Positions 58,156 through 64,000 of a DNA stretch of 64,000 nucleotides are shown piece by piece (the stretch's first letter is position 1; each line of letters starts with the position of its first letter). The DNA lies in assembly GCA_030685235.1 (NCBI GenBank), contig MU839100.1:372001-436000 (forward strand), in the 5' to 3' direction. The notes beneath the pieces were generated by a model. It was not told where the DNA came from, ran no database searches, and saw only the letters and a program-made list of their open reading frames with translations. A program made the position numbers and the translations under genes. Origin of the DNA: Copromyces sp. CBS 386.78. Lineage: Eukaryota; Ascomycota; Sordariomycetes; Sordariales; Sordariaceae.

Positions 58156-58653
58156 CCTCTCGCTCGGGCCGATCATCAACTAACCACTATTTCGAGGGAA
58201 GTAAGAGCATATTCAAAACCAGATACCCCTTTTTAACCTTAGTCCATTGTTCGCGACGCTGTTTGGGATGCGAGTGCGGAGACAAATATGCCTTTGGGGC
58301 TTTGTTGCGTTGCTTGGATGACCGTTATTGATTCGCATCCATCGTTACCTGCCCGTCTATGAACAGTTGATGCGCCTATTCAAGGCATGTGTAGGCTGTC
58401 ATCTGATCCCAAAGGTAAAGACTAAAGCATGCCTAAGTGGTACCAACACTCCGCTTTAGGGATTCCTCGTACCCGAGGAGATCGACATGCGTACATGTAG
58501 CGATCAACCGCACTGTTGGTACTACCTGCCGACCACTCAGTGTCGGCACGCATGCAGCCCTCCTGGCCCTCTGCCGCCTCAGATGAGTGGGCGAGCTGAA
58601 TACCTATGCTGTTGCAGGAATAAAAGCCCACAAGAATCTCGTGACACCAGGCC
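58156..58653. other. Convergent 3' region of the WD40 gene and pcc1
   Basis: 498 bases with no further gene. Confidence 0.5.
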
Positions 58654-59141
58654 TCAGTTGTTGGCCTTCTCGGACTCGATGACGTCCACATCCATCTCCT
58701 CCTGCACCTCCAACACCAACGCCAGGCTGTCCATGAAGGAGTTCACGGCGACGCGCAGCATGCGGTTTGTGGTCGCCTTGTAGTCGACTTGCAGAACCGT
58801 CTGCCCAGCATCTTCGCTGCCAGGGGACGCAACGGTCGAAAGCTCCCGCTTAACGAGGCCGGAGAGCTCCTTGTCTACCCTCAAGGCCTGGAGAGCAACA
58901 AAAGCTAACCGAGCATCAGGGAAGGGCACTTGAAGTATTCTTTTGCGGTTGTTGTGTTAGTGCCAACTTATCTCAAAAGAAATGCAGGGTCTGAGTGAAA
59001 TGAAAACCTCATGCAAAAGAGGAAGGGTGAAAACACAGGAGGTCAATGACAACATGTGAGAACAAGGAATGGAGCTCCAGCACGAAGAGAAACTGAAATT
59101 ATGACTTACAGCGAGCAGGGGAAGTTGTCGTCGGTTGCCAT
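58654..59141 (-). CDS. pcc1: Pcc1, KEOPS/EKC complex subunit
   Basis: Two exons, 59110-59141 (ATG at 59141) and 58654-58939, around a 170-nt intron (GTAAGT; branch CACTAAC; acceptor CAAAAG). Joined product of 105 aa starts MATDDNFPCSLILQVPFPD. Pcc1 is the dimerisation subunit of KEOPS, which makes the universal t6A tRNA modification and acts in telomere biology. The Pcc1 fold shows in PFPDARLAFVALQALRVDKE, then LQVDYKATTNRMLRVAVNSF and MDSLALVLEVQEEMD. Yeast Pcc1 is about 88 aa. The first exon carries only ten codons, so a simple reading-frame scan starts it too late. Confidence 0.88.
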
Positions 59142-60460
59142 GGTTGCGGTCTTTAAAAACCCTGTAGTAAACACTTGCAAGAAAAATGTTGTCTTGAACC
59201 AAGGGGTTTCAAACTGGCACTTTTTTAACGGTTGCCAGGGGGCGTTTGTGTGGTAAGCGCTACCCGATGACGAATGTCGAATTCCAACCGCCGCAGCGTC
59301 GCAAAGGCGCTCTTCAGCAGTCTGCCTGTGCTGTGATGACTGATGACACTGACAGTGTCCTTATAGGCAACTCTGTAGGAACCTCAAACTGTATCTCACA
59401 CTGGCAATTTCGCAGTGAGGTTACTATCGTCCACAGTTATCGTAAGGTCGTAGGCGGCAGGCTGGCTGAACAAGGAAGCGAGTTCGACTTTCGGTTGTGC
59501 CGTGTGCTGGGCGCAAAGCCATCATGGCGGCTCTACAGAAAAAGGACAAGCTCCGGCATCACCTCCCTCCCTTTCTCAGCTGGGAAGTGGAGCACTGGGG
59601 GGGATCTCCCGTCGGAAAGAAGTGATGGTACTGGTCCAGGCGCGACTGCGAATGCCAAGAGCAAGGGTTGTCAGGACAACGGCGGGTGAGATGGAGCTTT
59701 GAACGCGCTTATTGGGCGGTGAATTGTTTTGGAAGACACCAAGCCCCCCGAATTCTTCGCTGGCCCACGCTGAGCCAGGGCGCAGGCAGCGGTCGGGCAA
59801 GTTGAGTGTCGAGTTCGAGGCGGTCTCTGCATGGAAGGTGAGGTGAAGGTCTCGCTCGTTCCCCAGTTCCCCAGGGTCCCTGCCAATGACAATACAACCT
59901 TGCCAGCGAAAACACCGCTCTTAGTACCTGCTACAAAACCTGTTCTCCGCAACCACTCCCATCGCACATCATCATCGAGTTGCCCGCTCCTTTGTTTCTT
60001 CAATCCTTCCTGCCTCCGGTGCCTTCGTTCTTGAAGATTTCGCATTTGCGCAGCCGGCGACGTCTTGTCCATCTTTGAAGGCTTCGGCTCTTGTTTTTGG
60101 CCTTTCATCTCACCCCGCACCTGCAGTGCAGTACACAGTCAGTATACGTACCTACCTCTACCTAAGGTAGCCCAGCTTGGCTGCTTGGTTTCCTTTGTTG
60201 GCACACAATCGCTCGCGAAACGATCTGCGATCTCGACCTCAGCTTCCTCCCGTCAATCCGACCAAAATTTTGGCCACGCGACCAAAAGTAAAGACCCGGG
60301 CGATAAAATATTGAATTGGAGGTCGACTTCCTTCGTTCCCGCCTCCCAACAGCTCATTACACAGCATCACTATCCCGGTTAATGCGCCCGCGCACCGTCG
60401 TAACGACAATCACTTTCTTGATATAAACAGCCGCCTTGGAGCCTCCCAGGCCACGACGCC
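59142..60460. promoter_or_regulatory. Divergent promoter region of pcc1 and cdc14
   Basis: 1.3 kb with no supported gene. A cluster of TACCTACCTCTACCTAAGGTA lies at about 60150-60170, the same motif family seen at the right end of the window. Confidence 0.45.
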
Positions 60461-62681
60461 ATGGCTCCTTCCTCCAGACACTCCAGCAGTCTGGGGCAAA
60501 TCATTGAGTACATTCCCGGTACGTATGAAGCATGAGTGCGCGTTCTCGTCCCCTCAATCGACACTACAGATTTTTGATTTTCTTTGCCCATGTTTATGAT
60601 CCACCCGCATCCCATGTTCACCGCCCCGCAACGGAGCTGCAACCGTACCAACATGTGCACCTCGGAATATTATCTACATTATCAGCAATTGCCTTACAGT
60701 ATACTAACCTTCACAGACCGATTGTACCTTGCATCCTACTCTGAACCTCCTACCGAGCATACCTTGTTTCCCTACCCGGATCCCGAACCACGTTCTCCGC
60801 GGAAGCGCTCTCAACGAACAGTTGACCAGGTCGCGGAGCGTAAGAAGCCATACTACTTCACTGTCGACGACACTCTTCTGTACAATGCCTTCCACCACGA
60901 TTTTGGCCCGTTCCACATCGGCCACCTTTACCGCTTTGCCCTGCAGTTCCACGAGATCCTGGGAGCCAAGGAGAACAAAGACAGACCGGTAGTGTTCTGG
61001 AGCAGGGCCGACCCACGCAGTAGGTTATCCCAGTCTGCCTGCTCACGACAAACAACGATCGCTGACCAATTCTGCTCCAGGTCGTGCCAATGCCTCTTGT
61101 CTACTGGCTTGCTACATGGTTTTGATCCAGTCATGGCCTCCGCATCTGGCACTTGCCCCGGTCGCCCAGGTCGACCCCCCTCTTATGCCGTTCAGAGACG
61201 CCGGCTACAGCCAGGCTGACTACGGCATTACGGTTCAGGACGTTGTGTACGGTGTTTGGAAGGCCAAGGAGGAGGGCTGCTGCGTGTTGGAGACATTCGA
61301 CCTCGACGAGTACGAAAAGTTTGAGAGGGTTGAGCACGGCGACTTCAACTGGATTACGCCCAACTTCCTGGCATTTGCCTCTCCTCAGCATACCCCGGTT
61401 GCTCCCACACCTGAGGGGACCGAACAGTGGTCGCTTCTACCAAAGACTCTCAGCGCTGTCGACGCTCACCCTACGCTGCCGCAGCCCTTCAAAAACGTCC
61501 TCAGACATTTCTCGGAGCGAAACATCGGTCTTGTCGTCAGGCTGAACTCGCAGCTCTATAATCCCTCCTACTTCGAAGCCCTAGGTATTAATCACATCGA
61601 CATGATCTTTGAGGACGGAACTTGCCCGACCCTTTCGACGGTACGGAAGTTTATCCGCATGGCCCATGAAACCATCTCCAGGAAAAAGGGCATCGCTGTT
61701 CACTGCAAAGCTGGTCTCGGCCGAACAGGCTGCCTCATTGGCGCCTATTTGATCTACCGACATGGATTTACAGCAAACGAGGTCATTGCCTACATGCGCT
61801 TCATGCGCCCCGGCATGGTCGTTGGGCCTCAGCAGCACTGGCTGCATCTGAACCAGGGCGTCTTCCGGGAGTGGTGGATCGAAGAGCGGGTTGAGCGGAG
61901 GCTGCGCAAGGAGATGGCAGCTGCGGCTGCGGCCGCGCAGGCCAACGGGACCGCGCATCCCAGCACCCCTATCCGTGCCATGTCGAAGACAAGCCTTGGT
62001 CGTAGCCCTAGCAAGAACGGCGTGTCGACACCCTCTAACAGAGGATCCATTCGAACACCGCTGGGCGAGATCGATCGGGACTCGGCGCGTGATAATCATA
62101 TCGGTGTACAAGAGGATTACCTCCCTGCACCTACGCCAGGACAGCCAAGGAAGACGCAGCGGGGCGCAGTGGATCGCCAGAAAGGATATGGCCGGGGACC
62201 TATTCAGACCACTGTGGAGGAAGAACCTGTTGTCATGGCAGAAGTGATAACCGAGGTGATTACGGTTCAAAAGAGCTCAACAGGGCCGAATTCAGAAGAG
62301 GAATGGAATCTCCGAAGATCTCGGCGAAGACAATCTGCCGCTCCTACTTCACCAGAACAACGCCCCGAACGGTCTGTCACCCACCAAACCGCTACTACGA
62401 AAACGACTGTTTATCAAGTTATGGATAACGATGCATCGAACGATATCGAGAACATTGGTACTGCAGCATCACGAATAAAGGCCCACGACCATGCTCCACG
62501 CACTAGTTCCGCGTCCGGAGTTTTGACCAAGGTACGAGGCAACACTAGTGCGAAACGCCATCCACCTGGGAGCATCAGAGAAGCTGGTGTTCGAAAGACA
62601 AGCGGACGAGTTGGGAGTATAGGGAACTCGACAACCAGTCCGGCAGCTGTATCGGCGGTACGAAAAATAAGTGGGATCTGA
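60461..62681 (+). CDS. cdc14: CDC14 dual-specificity phosphatase
   Basis: Exons 60461-60518, 60717-61019, 61081-62681; introns 198 and 61 nt; junctions read IEYIP-DRLYLAS and DPRS-RANASCLLACY. Predicted 653 aa. Cdc14 reverses CDK phosphorylation at mitotic exit and septation. The N-terminal domain (to about 185) includes YYFTVDDTLLYNAFHHDFGP and RFALQFHEIL; the catalytic domain has the signature VHCKAGLGRTGCLIGAYLI with the nucleophile Cys near residue 329, and the Cdc14-specific YMRFMRPGMVVGPQQHWL. Residues from about 400 to 653 are low-complexity, Ser/Arg/Thr-rich and probably disordered, with several proline-directed (SP/TP) and R-x-x-S sites. The short first exon is supported by strong conservation of the junction. 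Confidence 0.95.
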
Positions 62682-64000
62682 CCCCATCCTCATGGGTCGA
62701 GAGACTCTACATACTTCAGTTGATGAGTTATGACAAACACTCCGATTCAGTGGCTTCAGATTCGTTTGGGATACAAAAAAGTCATAACCTTTGGAACATA
62801 CGTTTCTGTGTCGGGTTTCTCATTGGTAGCAAGCAAGCTTGGAGCATTCGCGAGCGAGCTGTCGCATCTTTGGCTTAGCCATTACGTTTGCATGATCAGC
62901 ACTTTATGGGCCATTTCCACGCATGACGGCCTCTCTGGCATAGCAGGTTTCGTCTTTGGAGGCGTTTTCTTCTGGATCGCAGGGTCATACTTTGGTTGTG
63001 GAGGAGGATACTATATAGTTGTACGTTGCATGGGCATGAGCATGGAATGAGGGCGGAGAGGCATAAGGGGTTCTTATTTTCTAGGCCGGTTTAAATCCTG
63101 GCACGACTTCTTTTGTGGATTTGGAATTTGGTGGGCTCGCGATGGGATTTCGGTTACTCTTTCGGTTCGTCGTCAATGGATGATGATGTCCCTGTGTTCA
63201 AGCACTACTGTACGGAGTCATGGATACCTCTAGGGTCAGATCGGTTAGACGACTGGCAACTCGAACAATATCACAGCATTTCAGTTGCAGTCCCGGCTTC
63301 CAGTGATACCTGAACCTGATTCTTACCGTAAGTTGATGTTCACTTTCGTCCGTCATCGCAGTGCAACAATGTGGCCCCGACTACTCTGGACTGCCCCCTT
63401 ACTGTGTAGACCGGCCGGGAAGCCTCGTGCAGCCTCCGGAGATGTTGTCCTCTTCCACCGGGTGTCCTCACTCCCAGGGCCGGAAGTCCGCGGCAAGTAC
63501 CTAAGGTACCTTAACTTTCGACTCAGGCCGCCAGATTTCGAGTTCAGTTCGTTGTTTTCTAGTACCTTACCTACCTCTAGAGCTACAGTACAGTTATCTC
63601 GCGAAGCTGAGCCGAGAACTGAACACGGCGATGGTAATGAATGAGTAAGGTAGGTAATACAGTGACGTTCGGGGGCAAGATGCCGTTGATATCTCAGCTC
63701 AGCAAGCGCAAATCCCTCCGGCACTGCATCCTTATGAGACTGACTGAACTGAATACCTCTACCGAATTGGCAAGAACTTTTCCATGATACCTAAGGTAGA
63801 GGTACCTTACCTTATATTTTGAGTGTCCAGTCCGTCCACCTAAGGGCCGACTGCCCAGCTCAGCTCCCTCCGTGAATGCATCGCGACTTTCTTTCCTTCC
63901 TCCTTCCGCAGACGGCACTCTCTACAAGGCAGGTACCTCTACCTCTAGGCGGCATTCTCTGGGCCAGATGCCGTCCGTACACCTCTAGAGGTAAGGTACC
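62682..64000. other. Non-coding right end with palindromic repeats
   Basis: Downstream of cdc14 no supported gene is present. From about 63490 onward the DNA carries repeated short palindromes of the TACCTAAGGTA and ACCTCTAGAGGT types. Confidence 0.5.
63496..64000. repeat. Cluster of TACCT...AGGTA short palindromes
   Basis: GTACCTAAGGTACCTTA at about 63497, GTACCTTACCTACCTCTAGAG at about 63562, TACCTAAGGTAGAGGTACCT at about 63788, AGGTACCTCTACCTCTAG at about 63931 and ACCTCTAGAGGTAAGGTACC ending at 64000. Copies vary but share CCTAAGG, CCTCTAGAGG and GGTACC cores. Related copies occur near 60150. Confidence 0.6.

Noticed and set aside
1..64000. CRISPR arrays, prophage, secondary-metabolite cluster, 5S rRNA genes
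   Set aside because: The whole sequence was read for regular spaced repeats, phage or biosynthetic core genes and the dispersed 5S rRNA pattern of Neurospora; none was seen.

Overview
This window is nuclear DNA from a filamentous ascomycete, most likely a sordariomycete of the Neurospora/Sordaria type. The support is: short introns (49-198 nt) with GTRNGT-like donors and CTAAC/CTGAC-like branch sites; an intron-containing tRNA-Ala; widely spaced single genes separated by up to about 5 kb; and protein families that match filamentous fungi (HMT1-type vacuolar ABC transporter, nucleolar FKBP like FKR-4, SulP sulfate permease, Pcc1, BUB2, CDC14). Species identity is inferred, not proven. Nothing resembles a phage, plasmid, CRISPR array or secondary-metabolite cluster. 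Gene models below were assembled by hand from splice sites and reading phase; every intron position is a prediction.

Layout. 1-2870 (-): C-terminally truncated HMT1-like ABC transporter. 2871-7505: mostly empty, with an intron-bearing tRNA-Ala(UGC) at 6546-6637. 7506-14845: a cluster of nuclear genes for mitochondrial proteins: tim44 (-) and mitochondrial uS11 (+) share a promoter region, followed by bcs1 (+), pym (-) and a five-exon qcr9 (+) whose second intron has a GC donor. 16749-23284: large UBR1 N-recognin. 24010-26854 (-): SulP/STAS sulfate permease. 30014-31803: BUB2 GAP with a long disordered N-terminus. 33529-35001 (-): PAQR/Izh3-like membrane protein. 36566-37347: short fungal THOC5. 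38647-39312: a Harbinger-like MITE with TTA target duplication inside a 5-kb gene-poor stretch. 42296-44589: membrane GT2-type glycosyltransferase. 45956-46848: DJ-1/PfpI protein. 47814-49451: nucleolar FKBP. 50576-53531: an NDR-like AGC kinase carrying an in-frame TAG in the kinase domain. 53839-55455 (-): ISC1. 56368-58155: WDR5/SWD3-like WD40 protein with an RS-rich N-terminus. 58654-59141 (-): pcc1. 60461-62681: cdc14. The last 1.3 kb is non-coding and rich in short TACCT...AGGTA palindromes.

Functional links. BCS1 inserts the Rieske protein into complex III and QCR9 is a complex III subunit; TIM44 and uS11m belong to import and mitochondrial translation. BUB2, CDC14 and possibly the NDR-like kinase belong to the mitotic-exit/septation network. 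These are ordinary nuclear genes with their own promoters, so any grouping is an observation, not an operon. The most unusual items are the kinase nonsense codon, the micro-exon plus GC-AG structure of qcr9, and the MITE.
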